From Pomphorhynchus laevis (Eukaryota > Acanthocephala > Palaeacanthocephala > Echinorhynchida > Pomphorhynchidae): a stretch of DNA of 64,000 nucleotides. Of this stretch, positions 12,481 through 23,918 are shown one piece after another. A program made the position numbers and the translations under genes. Position 1 is the first letter of the stretch. Each line of letters begins with the position of its first letter. The notes beneath the pieces are model-generated. The model saw only the letters and a program-made list of their open reading frames with translations, searched no databases and was not told the origin of the DNA. The stretch lies in NCBI GenBank assembly GCA_012934845.2, contig WNNJ02001180.1, positions 186,001-250,000 of the forward strand, in the 5' to 3' direction.

Positions 12481-13014
12481 GTCCAATAAATCTTTTTCAG
12501 TAAAGATTTCAATAAGGATTGAGTTGACTAATCCAGAATTGTTTCAATTTTCTTGATTTCGCATTGTAATTTGCTGCAGAGCGACGTCAATTGTAATTTG
12601 TGTAATTTGTGTATGATCTTCATTCATTGCTCCTCTAAGAACTGATTTGATCAGCATAGAAGCACCGTCAAGTTGACGACAATATGCTTATATGATTTGT
12701 TACAATTTTGGTTGTTTAATCTATATTGCTTGAAGGATCCGACAATACATTAGTCACAGTATTTTCTGGCCCAGAAACAAACTAACTCGTTGTCATATTC
12801 GCTCTACTGTAACGACTACCTTGCTAAATTTTGGTTAGTGACTCTTAACATCATATGATATCGACATTTTAAGTCAAACATGTGCTTTTTAACGATTAAA
12901 ATTTGCGTTCTATTTTTACTTGTTTTTAATTGAATTATTATTCGTACAACTCCGAACAATGACAACGCAATTATAAAATAAATACCCAAGTATTCTTACA
13001 GTAAAATAAACCGT
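12481..13014. other. Spacer upstream of LINE B
   Basis: AT-rich sequence with no recognisable ORF or RNA gene. It may include more of the LINE B 5' leader. Confidence 0.4.
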
Positions 13015-13168
13015 TGTAAGAATCCCAACTCACCAAGAAAAGCACGAAGCTGCTTTTGATTATTAGGTGAGGGAATATCATGGATCACTTTAATGTTTTT
13101 ATCTTAATCACAAATTGTAGATCCGTCTAATATATGACCCAAGAACTTGACTGGTTTCTTCGTGAACA
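13015..13168 (-). mobile_element. Ty3/gypsy pol fragment (RT to RNase H connection)
   Basis: The minus strand encodes VFTKKPVKFLGHILDGST, one in-frame stop, then IHDIPSPNNQKQLRAFLGEL. FLGHxx and xKQLRAFLGL-type strings are diagnostic of the thumb/connection region of Ty3/gypsy LTR retrotransposon polymerases. No LTR or flanking pol domains are visible, so this is an isolated relic. Confidence 0.7.
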
Positions 13169-13299
13169 CATTTTTACTTTCAAGACAACATAGACCTATC
13201 ACATGCATTTAGGTCAGTTGATATATATTGGTCCGTACACAGGTGGTGCTACCATAAAGAATGTCGACCAAGTCAAGGTATCATATTCGCTAAAAACTT

Positions 13300-13912
13300 G
13301 ACATGCGCGCAGGCGCACGCTTTCATGACCACGAATAAACAAAAAGAACAAATATAAAAATCATGTGTCGAGAAGGTGGGTACGGAGGCGGTTTTGAATC
13401 TAATAAAGAGGAGAGCGCGGCGGACGTCGAAAGGGAGCTGATTCTAGGCGAGTGGGGCGGCAACGAGGAAGGATCGGAGACCGGAGTTGTTAGAGTAATT
13501 GGGAACGTGGAGTAAGATGGAATCGGGAACTCAGTGATAGAGATAGGTGGAGCGATTGTTGTCTAAGAAATGGAGGTTAATGAACGATGGGGAGCCGTCG
13601 ATGAACGATGGGAGGGAATTATTTAAAGAGAAGCGAGGGTACAAGGGTGCTATGGGTAGTAGGTAAAGTAAATTAGATAGCTTAGGTTGTAGATAAGAAG
13701 AAAATTCATCAGGATTTATATTACAAGGGGTAGATGATCGTGAAAGAATTGAGTTTAAGATTTTCCAATGAGATTTAGAGTTGGAAGATGACTCGAGTTG
13801 ATTTCGCCAAAAGATAGTACGTTTAGTACTTATAAGAATAAGATGTGAACGGCGTTGAGAAGAGTAGGAATCACGGAGATTTGGAGTGAGTGAGTTGGGA
13901 GAACGTTTAATA
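13300..13912 (-). mobile_element. Internally deleted copy related to LINE family C
   Basis: 13300-13620 matches the 3' end of the LINE C/E family (compare 53500-53790 in inverse orientation). At about 13617 the sequence jumps to an internal endonuclease-RT junction segment, and 13617-13905 repeats about 15573-15866 of the adjacent LINE C with small differences. The copy thus lacks most of the RT and is 5' truncated. It sits head-to-tail just downstream of LINE C in the same orientation. Confidence 0.75.
13305..13320 (-). other. 3'-terminal hairpin of the LINE C-like copy
   Basis: On the minus strand GCGTGC-GCCT-GCGCGC forms a 6-bp stem (one G-U pair) with a tetraloop. It occupies the same place as the hairpins at 13936-13951 and 53757-53772. 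Confidence 0.6.
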
Positions 13913-13935
13913 ATAATTTATATAACGTGGCAAAT

Positions 13936-13951
13936 GCGTGCAAATGCACGC
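13936..13951 (-). other. 3'-terminal hairpin of LINE C
   Basis: On the minus strand GCGTGC-ATTT-GCACGC is a perfect 6-bp stem with a tetraloop, followed by ATTTGCCACGTTA. The stem is conserved in three copies while the loop differs, which is expected for a 3' RNA element recognised by the element's RT. Confidence 0.65.
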
Positions 13952-13962
13952 TTACATGATCA

Positions 13963-15599
13963 CTAACAAAAATAAGAACAGCAAAAGTCACGGATTAATT
14001 TGTTAATTGTTGAAATAGAATTGGATATGGCGTTTAAGCACGGCATTGATGTTAATTGCCGGATATGAATGGGCAGATGATTCCAAGAGAGAAGAGCAGC
14101 CACAACGAAGGAGCGGAAGCCAAAAGAGGTAGAGTAGTTTGGGACACGTAAAAGAAGGGAATTACAGGAACGCAGAGCACAGTACACAGTACGAGAATTG
14201 TCGAGAAAAGGAAGGTTGATTAATGAAGGGGTATGATAAGTTATAAGGCGAAAAACAATAATAAGAAGACAAATTTGAACACGACAATAAATGGTAGGCA
14301 AATCGAGGGAAGCAAGATAGTGGGATGTATGATCAAAACGACGAAGACGGAGGAGAACTCGGACGGTAGCGTTGATGATGCGTTGTAAAGGAAGAAGAGT
14401 GGATTTAGGTGAGTTGGAAAATAGACTGAGACAGTAATCAAGTCTTGAGAAAAGAATAGAAGATATGAGAGTCATACAAGAAGGGAAATCGATCAATCTA
14501 CGAACTTTGACGGAGATTGCGGAGTATCAAGGTAGATGAGCGTACTTTATCACTAACGAAAGGTTTAAGTGAAAGTCGGTTGTCGAAATGAAATCCTAGG
14601 AAAACGAGATTATCAACGATAGGAATAATTGTAGAATTTAATGATATGGAAGTAGGTTCTACGCCGAAGCTTCGAGGTAGGATCCACATAATTTTAGATT
14701 TATCAGGATTCAGAAAATGCGAAGGGAAGAAAGATGATTGGAAATTGAGACAAGACAGCTGGAAACAGAAACACTGAGATCATGAATACGATTGCAGGTG
14801 TGTGAGCATAGATGAGAATGTCATCAGCATATTGCATAACATGGAAGTTAAATTTGAGAAATCGAAGACAAGTCACCGAGAAGAAGAGAGAAAAGCATAG
14901 TGCCTAATACGGAGCCTTGTGGAACACCGGTCGGGATGGATGAAGGATGGGAGAGAGAAGAGTTAGAATAGACGCGAAATGTACGGTTTGATAGATATGA
15001 AGAAAACCATGATACAGTGGGTAAATAGAAGCCATAATCATGACGAAGGCGATGTAGAAGAATCGAGTGATCAACGATTTCAAAAGCAGACGATAGATCA
15101 AGAGAAACTATGACAATACATAATTTATGATCGCGCGATACGAGTAAGTCATTATAAACTTTAAGACAGGCAATTTCAGTAGAGTGATTAGAGCGAAAAG
15201 CGGATTGGTAGGAGGAAATAAGTTGGAGGAAAATAGATATGTATTAACTTGCTTGAGAACGAGACGCTTAAGGAGTTTAGAGAGGGTTGGGAGAAGTGAG
15301 ATAGGACGGTACGAAGATGGTAGTGAGGAATCGAGAGATTGCTTTTTGATGAGATGACGAACAGTGGCGCATTTCCAGATGGAAGAAAATGTACGGCTAC
15401 GGATGGACGAGTTAAACAATGTGGTTAGGAAGGGTGAGATGGAGGAGCAGATATTTTTAAGCAAGTGATTTGGAATTAGGTCAGAAGGAGAGGTTTTAGT
15501 AGGTAATGACAGCAGAACCGAAGAAACTTCATCAGACGAAACGGGAAGAAGGTGGAATAGTTCTGGGAGGGAAGTATTTAAAGAGAAGAGTGGGTACAA
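13963..15599 (-). pseudogene. LINE C reverse transcriptase, broken
   Basis: 15599-15108 encodes the RT N-terminal part (SPSDLIPNHLLKNI, SYRPISLLPTLSKLLKR). 15101-14904 holds the region with SLITRFF in disturbed frames, and near 14800-14940 GVPQGSVLGTMLF and, in another frame, MQYADDILI (motif C with both Asp) are readable. 14689-14498 has MWILPRSFG and LGFHFD. 14496-13963 has SRLDYCLSLFSNSPKS, RRFDHTSHYL and LPFLDNSR, shared with copy E. The series of frameshifts and stops makes it non-functional. Confidence 0.8.
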
Positions 15600-15757
15600 G
15601 GGGGCTACGGGTTGTAGGGAAAGTAAATTAGATAGCTTAGTTTGTAGATAAGAAGAAAATTCATCAGGATTTATATTACAAGGATTAGATGATCGTGAAA
15701 GAATTGAGTTTAAAATTTTCCAATGAGATTTAGTGTTGGAAGATTACTCGAGTCGAT

Positions 15758-16591
15758 TTAGCCAAAGATAGTACGTTTAGTACTTATAAGAATAAGATGT
15801 GAACGGCGTAGAGAAAAGTAGGAATCACGGAGATTTGGAGTGAGTGAGTTGGGAGAACGTTTAAGAAAGCGATTATACACACGAAAAGAGTGACGGAGTC
15901 GACGCTTAGAAAGACTACAGTCAGAATCGAACCAGGGAACATCTCGGAAGCGCTGAGAACATCGGAGTCGACTAGGCAGAAGGTTATTGTTGATAAACAT
16001 AAGTTCAGAATCAAACAGAATGCAGAAATCATCGTAAGAGAGATAGTTAAGAGGAAGTGAAAAGAGTGAAGAATTGAGTAAGGCTGTGCAGAGAATAGGG
16101 ATATCGAGAAGTTTCCAGGGTCGACTTAGTGTGGATATTAGTGGATGCGGAGAAGGAGGATGGGGACGAGTAAGAGTAAGAGTGACAAGGAAATTATCGG
16201 GCAAATCGGGATCAGTAATTGACAAGGAAGTATAGTCATTGAAGCAGATAGGGACAGCAATGATGTCGAGAGCACCGTCGAGAATATGAGTTGGGCTTGT
16301 TGAAAGTAATTTATAGTTAAAATCAGAAAAAAGATTAGTTAAAGTGATAGAGTCAGAGTCAGACGGGCGATCAAAACGAATGTTAATGTCACCGAGAACA
16401 AAAGAAGGAGTATAAGACAATGAACAGTGAGACATAAGATCTGCAAGGTCGTTAAAGAAGATACGTGAGGGGGCAACTGAACCTGGACGGTATGCAATCA
16501 CAAGTTCCAGAGGGAAAGGAGTTGATAATCTGCATATGAGTAATTCGAACGAGGTGTAACGGATGTTAACGTTAATTTTACGTAAAGACAT
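15758..16591 (-). pseudogene. LINE C APE-type endonuclease fragment
   Basis: A 277-residue frame on the minus strand contains VIAYRPGS, FVLGDINIRFDRPSDSDS and the downstream RFRDVPWFDSDCS linker. GDINIRFD corresponds to the GDFN catalytic block of LINE endonucleases, here with Ile in place of Phe. Upstream sequence to about 16860 continues the domain in other frames. Confidence 0.7.
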
Positions 16592-16860
16592 TGGGTGACG
16601 AACAATGGCAACTATACCGCCATGGTTAAAAACAGTAGATGTATGAGAGGCAATTGGACGAGCTGATTCAACTAAAGAACAACCAGAGCGACATAGACGA
16701 CGAATAGCAAGATCGTCGGAGTCATAATGCTAGGATTCGGTAATGCAGAGAATATCGATAGATAATTGATCGAAGATATCAAGGAGCATATCAGCTTTAT
16801 GAAGAATGGAGCGAGTGTTGAATAGACTAAGACGAAAAGTATGCTTAGGAGCGAGATCGA

Positions 16861-17184
16861 CTAGCGAAGAAGACAAGGGGGAGAGATGGGACGCCATCGA
16901 ATTTTTGGCCTTGTGTGTACAACGTGAAAATTTCCATTGATTTGACGTATATATAAGGATGACTCGCCGTTTGTTTCACGTCGATGTTTCTCAATGCGAG
17001 CTAAATTGAGCTGGGCAATATCAGAAGGGGAGCGGTCAGGAAATATACGACTAGTAGACGAAGTGGTAAGAAGTTTAAAACGTTGGGAAAGTACCAAGGA
17101 TGCATGTGAACTATGTCGGAAAACGATTTTTAGGAGTGGAGGACTGAGATGATTGGATTTAGTGGATTTGTTTAAACGGATCAA
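16861..17184 (-). pseudogene. LINE C ORF1 C-terminal fragment
   Basis: A 107-residue frame with LLKIVFRHSSHASLVLSQRF, FPDRSPSDIAQLN and SSLYIRQINGNFHVVH. It aligns by eye with the same block of families A (LLKVVLDSKDH, LRDLSPADRLRR) and B (LLKAVFREQSH, LKDLDALQREK), supporting a shared ORF1 architecture. Confidence 0.7.
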
Positions 17185-17712
17185 AGATATAGGAGCGATA
17201 TTACTGAAGAGGGATGGATTATTATCAGGAAGAATGGTTGCTAGAATAGACCTGAAAGTAGATACATCATCATCGAGGCGACATTGGGGAGAAGCAGATT
17301 CGGAAACCTTTAAATTAGATATGATAATGCATCGATCGCGCGAAGGAAAACGATTACGTAGTTGTGGACGGACAGACTTGGTAGTAGTAGAGGCAGAAGA
17401 GCAGATAAACGTGGGAATGACAAGGGTGCTAAGTGAAGATTTATGATAGTTTGGAGCATGTATGACAGGAGTGGAGTGTTGAATCGGTTGATCGGAGATG
17501 TTACTGGAGATGATTTTGACGGAAGGATGTAAATTATTGATAGGTGATACGGTTGGAGCATGTGTGACAGAAGTGGATTGTTGAATAGGTTGAACGGAGA
17601 TGCTACTGGTGATAATTTTGACAGAAGGATGTAAATTATTGAGAAGTGATACGGTAGAGATAGAGTAAGGAGTACGTGAAGATAAGAAAGTATGAGATGT
17701 ATTATTTATTGA

Positions 17713-17973
17713 TCACAAATCTGTTTTGTTAGCGTTCAGAACGTCTTCACCGTTTGAGTGGTCATTCTTCATTAGCTTACCTACGAGGGCAGCACAACAG
17801 AAGCCGCAGAGGAAATTCCGATTTGAAACGTTGTCCTCGTCAGTGAAAGGAATGGCAACGTGAGTCCAAACATTGCAGTTCTTGTTGTCGCATCCAATTT
17901 GCTTTTCGATGTAAGTTTCCTTGACGGACTTGAGTTGCTGGCCGACATTTTTAGTTAGCTTTCTCTTTGCCAT
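17713..17973 (-). pseudogene. LINE C ORF1 N-terminus with Cys4 motif
   Basis: Starts at an ATG (complement of 17971-17973). Residues 28-59 carry C-x4-C-x2-W-x19-C-x2-C (GCDNKNCNVWT to LCGFCC), the same spacing as in A and B. The frame stops after 86 residues and the ORF1 remainder lies in other frames. Between 17310 and 17700 a block recurs about 115 bp apart (YHLSIIYILPSK-like), an internal duplication. Confidence 0.75.
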
Positions 17974-18004
17974 AATAAAATGTTAATTAGTTAGTTATAA
18001 TCAA

Positions 18005-18290
18005 GAATGTTTAAACTCCGTTAGTCTGCAAGTCGTTAGTTGTAAGTAGTTCGCGTTAGTTGTAAGTAGTCGTTAGTTGTAAGTAGTCTTTAGTTGTAAG
18101 TAGCGAGCGGATGTCGTCGATGGTTGTCGATGGTTGTCGATAATTGTCAAGCGGATTGTTGTCGATGGTTGTCGTTAGTTGTCGTCGAATGTTGTCGTTG
18201 GCTGTCGACGAAGATTGTAGTTTGATTGTTTTACAATCTTGGTGGACATGATTTTCCGCTCGCTTCGCTCGCGGAACTGAAATTGTAATT
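18005..18290 (-). repeat. LINE C 5' leader with tandem repeats and palindrome
   Basis: Four copies of GTTAGTTGTAAGTAG-like units (about 18029-18105) are the complement of the CTACTTACAA repeats of LINE A. They are followed by several GTTGTCG-rich units to about 18205. The end at 18257-18276 is the imperfect palindrome CCGCTCGCTTCGCTCGCGG. A related string with flanking AATCTTGGTG recurs at 43129-43175. Confidence 0.7.
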
Positions 18291-18299
18291 TGCTAGAAC

Positions 18300-19275
18300 T
18301 GTTATAAATTTTCTTCAATTTATATTTCTTCAATAAATGACATTTGTTAAAATTATTAAGGAGGATAGAGGACTGAAAGTCACATTCTGGTAAGCTCGAA
18401 TAACTGTTCCGATTAATACGAGGAGTATTAAAATCACCTAAAATGCAAACATTGTATGTGAGCCAAAATCGTATAATATCATTTTTAATGTTTTGTGAGT
18501 CAGTTCAATGACTGCGATAATTGAGACCAACAATCACGCTTGAAGATTTTTCTTCAACTAAGATTCTACACCCCAAAAATTATGAGCGGTTAATCGAATG
18601 ACTGCTCAATACCTCAGCATTCATTTGATTTTGGGCATACATAGATTTAGTGGACTTGTAAGCTTGCAGCTTGTACGCATTTGCCACCCTAAATAAATTT
18701 CTATTATTATACATAATAACACCACCATCTTTTGAGCCATCACATCTGAATTAGACATAACCCGGAATGATAATATCAGAGTCAACGATATTGGTGCGTA
18801 ACCATGATTCCGTTATTGCAATTAAATGAAATGAATATTTTGCTAGCAGAAAGCAAATTTCATCCAGTTTAAGCATTAGGCTTTGAACGTTAGTATACAT
18901 AATACCAATGCTTCAACTGTGCGACAATTCAAAAGTGAGATTAGATGTTGAATATGCTGATTTAAGAGAAAGTTGAGTAACAAATGCACCCACACCGTTA
19001 ATGGTACAGACGCGGTGTAAGGTGTTAGTGTTCTTAGTAGTAGGGCTTAATGATAACCAATGCACTCGAACACGATGCAACACTACTTGAAAATTCTGAA
19101 ACGTGAGGTTACGTTCCTCGTTTTGGAGACGACTACTGAGTTATTTCTGTGCTGCTTTTAAACGCTGCCGATAAGATATGTCAAGATCACGCAAAAAATC
19201 GTATTCCTGAGTCTTTTACACGAAATGCAATCTTAAACAAGGTATCTATCGAATCCTTACAACTAAATACTACTT
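18300..19275 (-). mobile_element. LINE fragment D: ORF1 end and endonuclease, minus strand
   Basis: Read on the minus strand from 19275: LFKIAFRVKDSGI, then DISYRQRLKAA and LTFQNFQVV (ORF1 C-terminal block), then MYTNVQSLMLKLDEI, ITESWLRTNIVDSD, KDGGVIMYNN and CILGDFNTPRI, which are APE endonuclease motifs. Several stops and frameshifts interrupt it. It differs from B, so it is a separate LINE copy into or beside which B' was inserted. Confidence 0.65.
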
Positions 19276-19316
19276 ATTGTTTAAAAGGATATATCATATC
19301 TTTTTAAACGATATTT

Positions 19317-22300
19317 CATATCATTTAAAAGGATCCCATGTTAGTCTCTTGAAAGATCTTGACGCTCTTCAAAGGGAGAAATTGTCTCAAGCTAAGAAAG
19401 AACTCGCATCTCGTGTTGCACTTGGTGAGAGTAATCTGTGTGCAAAATTTTCAAGTAGTGAGGCGACACATTTGAATCAGTTGGTCTCCACTAGATGTAT
19501 CGCCTCTCGTCAATGTGGAGGGTTTTGGCAAGGTCTTATAGCATATGAGTGCCTAGCTGATTTGGGATCTGAAGTGTGTCAGATTGCTAGAGATGATATT
19601 ACTACTCGCACTGGTGTGAATAAAAGTCATAGTATATTTTATTGTAATGTTCGGAGCTTGTTACAGAAAGTCGATGAGCTAAAGTTTAAGATCAAGTATG
19701 TTAATCCAATTATAGTTGGTATTACAGAATCTTGGCTTAATTGTGATGTATCCGATGCTGAGGTATCCATCCCAGACTATTCTTTGTTCCGTAGTGATCG
19801 GATAGGGGGTAGGGGTGGTGGCGTAGCTCCTTTTATTAGAGACGAAGTTAAGGTGCGTGTTTTGAGTAAGTCGTCTATTGATAGAGTTGAGAGTTTGTGG
19901 TGTCAGGTGAAGTTTGATAATAGCTCACCAGCCATACTGGGTCTTGTGTATCGTGCTCCTAAGGCAATATCTAAGAAACTCATTGAAGAGATAGAGTTGT
20001 ATACGCGAGGAGATTGTGATACTGTGATAATTGGGATCTGAATATGCCAGATGTTGAATGGACTTCGAATACGGTTCTTCCTACTTGTGATAGTGAATCT
20101 TGTGTGGAGTGTTTTACTTTTTGTAGTCTTGCTCAATTTGTTGATGTACATACTCGCTTTTCGAGTTGTAGTTCTTCCCTTCTTGATCTTTGCCTATCGA
20201 CAAACAGTCAATTAATCAGTAGTATCCAATATGATTCTCCTGTTAGTTTGTCTGATCACTGTGTAGTTAAAGTTTTGCTAAATATACAAATGGGGTGTTT
20301 CATCGTGCTCGGTACAATCGTCAGATTAATGTCTTTCGGGCGAACTATGATGTTATTACATCAAAGCTGCATAGAGTAAGTTGGGCTGATCCGGCTGTTG
20401 TCGGAGTTGACGAGGCCTGGGATCATTTTCGCATGACGCTTTATTCTCTAATGGTAAAATTCTCACCTTTGAAGTCTAAGACTAGTCAGAAAAGCGCTCG
20501 TTGGTTTCATACTGAGCTGGCTACTGCAATGAAGGCTCGTGACTCCAGTTTCAAATGCTTTAAGGGTGGGTCATTTTCAAATGCTTTGAAAATGGTCTAG
20601 CTCATAGTTGTAGACATGACCCCAAAGCTCTCTTTCTATATGTGAATAGTATTAGGAACGCTAATAAAACAATTGGCCAATATTTTGATAGCGTTATTGA
20701 CGACCTTGCTGAGTTGTTCTCAAGGCATTTTTATTTGGACAAAGAGACTACAAACGAGTATTCTGAACCTATCCAGAACAGTGAGACGATAAGAGGTGCT
20801 AGTGTTTCATATCCTAGTTTAGACCTAGCTAATTTGATAACTCCTGAGAAAGTTTTAGCTGAACTGCATCGTCTTAGAGAGACAAACTCCAAAGGTGCTG
20901 ATTTGTTACCTTCGATATATCTTCGTCGAATAGCAGACTCAATATACAATTGAGTAATATATATAGTAATATATTAAGGTGTATACTCAATATACACCAA
21001 CTTGGAAACATATTTCGACAATATATTATTGATACGACTCTTCCAAAAGAGTGGAAACAATCGATCATTCACCCCATCTTCAAAAAGGGTGATAGATCTG
21101 CAGTAGACAATTACAGACCAGTAAGTATTACTTGCTTATGTTGTAGAATGTTAGAGCGAATTATACATGGTTATATGGTCAAGTTTTATAGTGAGAATAA
21201 TGTAATAGCTTCTGAGCAACATGGTTTCTGTAAGGGTTATTCGACAGTTACTAATCTACTCGCAGCCCATCTTGATTGGTCAGCTAATAAAGCTGTATCC
21301 ATTGCTACTGACATCATATTCTTCGATTTCTCTAAGGCGTTTGACTGAGTAGACCATAGATTCCTCTTAAATAAACTAGAGAAAAGTGGCATTCCATTTT
21401 TGCTTGTTAGATGGATTGAATCGTTTTTAATCAATCGTAGTTATTTTGTGCATGTAGATAATTTTTACTCTTCTTCGCGTTTATGTAATATAGGGGTGCC
21501 TCAAGGTTCAGTATTGGGTCCATTGTTATTTAGTGTCTACATCAACGATCTCCCGGAATTTATTGATTCTCGGATGCTTTTATATGCAGACGATTTGAAA
21601 ATCTGGCGGGCAATTCGTTCACCCAATGATATAGTTAAACTGCAACGGGATATTGATGAAGTCGAAAATTGGGCTCTGCACAATAGGTTGATTGTAAATA
21701 TATCAAAATGCAAACATTTACGTGTTTGTGGCGAAAATGCTCAATCTTTAGCTAATTATAGCTTTCAAAGCAGTGATATAGAACGAGTGAACAAATATAA
21801 GGACTTGGGAGTGTGGATAAACAGTGACTTGAGTACCGTCACACATACTGAACATGCTTGTTCAAATGCGTTAAGGATAATCGGTCTACTTCGACGCACT
21901 TTCATTACACTCAATCAATTCGCCCTACGTCCGCTAATCTTTGCTCATGTGTTGAGCCGTCTTCTATATGCTGCGCCGTGTGTGTATCCCCAAAATTCAA
22001 AAGAACATATTAGTTCAGAGAGGGTACTTCATAGAGCTACCAAGCTAGCACCGCAACTGAAATTTTTGTCGTACCCTGATCGATTAAAAGCACTTAGACT
22101 TGAGACTGTCACGTGGACCCGCCGGTACATCGATATGAGTATGGTCTGGCAAATTCTTAATGATTTGGATCATCCACTTCGAGATTGCCTTCATTTGCGC
22201 TCATCCAATATCCTCCGAGGCCATGGTTTAACCCTGCGACGTGAAATGATAAGAAAATCACGAGCTGTCCAATTTGATCATGAGGAAAGCTGCTTTTCCA

Positions 22301-22394
22301 TATTTGTGAAACTTTTATTATATTTTCTTTTTTTCTGCAGTGAACCAGTTAATTAAGCCATGCTTTTATATGCTGTTGAAACAATAATAATACT
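19317..22394 (+). mobile_element. LINE family B', 5'-truncated inverted sister of LINE B
   Basis: From CATATC at 19317 the sequence follows LINE B in inverse orientation with very high identity to the 3' tail at about 22394 (TGCTGTTGAAAC and AATAATAAT). The 5' end is truncated within ORF1. Differences from B include a local duplication of about 50 bp at 20940-21000 inside the RT, a nonsense TGA at 21345-21347 within motif A (SKAFD then stop), and absence of the 20-bp tandem duplication near the B 3' end. Confidence 0.9.
19329..22356 (+). pseudogene. LINE B' ORF1 end, endonuclease and RT, broken
   Basis: Frames in order: 19277-20041 (ORF1 end GSHVSLLKDLDALQ plus endonuclease ITESWLN and RGGGVAPF, ending at VIIGI stop), 20044-20379 (MPDVEWTSN), 20295-20600 (SARWFHTELA), 20642-20953, 20950-21348 (VDNYRPVSIT, FFDFSKAFD) and 21400-22356 (GVPQGSVLGPLLF, LLYADDLKIW, to the C-terminus). 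The first three frame breaks coincide exactly with those of LINE B. Confidence 0.85.
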
Positions 22395-22429
22395 TTCAAT
22401 AACCGTCGCTTTCTGCTATTTGTAGAAAA

Positions 22430-23391
22430 CTTTCCTAAGCGGAAGATGGATATAATAAGTGGGAAATGTAATAGGATCATAACCACTAAGAATAAGAGAG
22501 ATGATTGATCGTACTGTCTCTAAATCATTGTTGAATTGATGTTAGCAATTAACTGCTGATGACTCACCAATGCCAGCTATGAGCATTAAGCGATCCCTGT
22601 TCGTAACAAGCCGATGTCTACTTTTTACTGACTTATTCAATGAAAAATCGGGGAACGATCTATTTTGATATTCTTTACTGGCGGACTCGGTAAGTCTTTT
22701 CGTAATTGGTGTAGGGGAGTGTCTTATGCTTGGCAGTAGAGAGTAATCAGGATTGTTACTGAGACAATTATTTGCGAATGATTCAGTTCGTTTCTCATTG
22801 AGAATATCGCTTGCAGAAGTTCTTTACGTCGTAAAATTTGAGTTTTGACGTAACTGCGTATATGGCTTAAGATACAAAACTGTATTTGACAAAGCGTTGA
22901 GCGAATTTAAATACGAGTGATTATTATGGTGGCAAGATCCCAGACTTAGATTATCATTTATTTTAACGCTGAAAGACACACAACTTATGTCACCATCTAA
23001 GGTTTGTTAGCCAAGCAATTGTTGGTCCTATAAAATTACTTGGCTTTCTGCTTAGTTCTCTTAATTGTATCAAATTTAGATTTCTGATCACTATGGGAAT
23101 CAGAAATAATTTTGATTGAACTATCCTCGGTACAGCTGACCTTAGTTGAAAATGATAGTAGTTAATAAGCTCTGAATTCGCATGTATACTCTATGGTAAG
23201 TAGGGATTTCGAATGTCTGGATGAAACCGCAACGGTTGTCCATATATAGCATGCATATCTACTGCACCCGATCTCGTGTCGTTTATAGCGGAAGTAAAGT
23301 ATAGTAGTTCCGGAACAGATTGACAATGGTTACTGTTGGATTGCTGGCTAGCCGCGGTACTTCCTACTTTCGTATTTTTGGCTCTAGTCAT
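22430..23391 (-). pseudogene. Decayed ORF1 N-terminal LINE fragment
   Basis: Minus-strand frame from 23391 begins MTRAKNTKVGSTAASQQ, similar to the MARTKKTE...ASQQ start of LINE A ORF1. A shift into another frame then gives CSRYACYIWTTVAV, the first half of the Cys4 motif. The second half reads TCEFR, so the final Cys is lost. Further traces (RPIDHLSYS near 22500) match the LINE A ORF1 interior. The sequence 23392-23850 upstream would be its AT-rich leader. Confidence 0.6.
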
Positions 23392-23399
23392 TTTGATAT

Positions 23400-23918
23400 A
23401 AGTTATGTGCGTGATATCTCCTTATGCATTGTGTAATCTCCTTATGTGCTGTATTCTCTATATTGTATTGTGATTGTAATCCTGTATTGTAATTGTATAC
23501 TTTAACTCTCTAACTTTAGTTTGCGTGTGATATGCATATGTTATAATAACTATCTTTTATTGTAATCAGTCTTTGGTCAATATGCATATATATTATATAT
23601 GCAATAATCTTTGATCAACGTTAATATATTATATTATAATCCTTATATTAATATATGGATAATATACCATAATCCATATATTTATGCAATAATATTCGAT
23701 AATTCAATAATATATTGAAGATGTAATCCTTGGTCAATGCACGATTTATAATAATATACATGTAATGCTCGTTATTGCTTATGCGTTGATTTTCTTCTTG
23801 TAATACTTTTAGTATTATGAATAGCAGTGGTTACCAGTGAGTATAATGGATCTAATAAAGTTTGCCGTATTTAACGAGATTTACAAATATCTTTACATTG
23901 ACTGAGTTTTTCGTCAAA
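23400..23918. other. AT-rich region upstream of the SDR gene
   Basis: Long TATATAAT-rich stretches with no ORF. It presumably holds the SDR promoter and the leader of the LINE fragment on the other strand. No motif is firm enough to call. Confidence 0.4.

Larger units (their letters stand above)
13920..18290 (-). mobile_element. LINE family C, near full-length, minus strand
   Basis: A minus-strand LINE with a 5' leader of TTGTAAGTAG-type repeats (18005-18290), an ORF1 piece with the Cys4 motif, an ORF1 C-terminal block, an APE endonuclease, an RT with YADD box, and a 3' hairpin. Frames are broken repeatedly. A diverged and GC-richer copy (E) lies on the plus strand at 52200-53790. Confidence 0.85.

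Noticed and set aside
18660-18705. Extra copy of the LINE C 3' end (TACGCATTTGCCACC)
   Set aside because: On the minus strand it encodes the expected endonuclease segment of LINE fragment D, so the resemblance is coincidental.
23862-23918. N-terminal extension of the SDR from a TTG codon
   Set aside because: No ATG upstream in frame; the ATG at 23919 places the hydrophobic anchor at the normal position.
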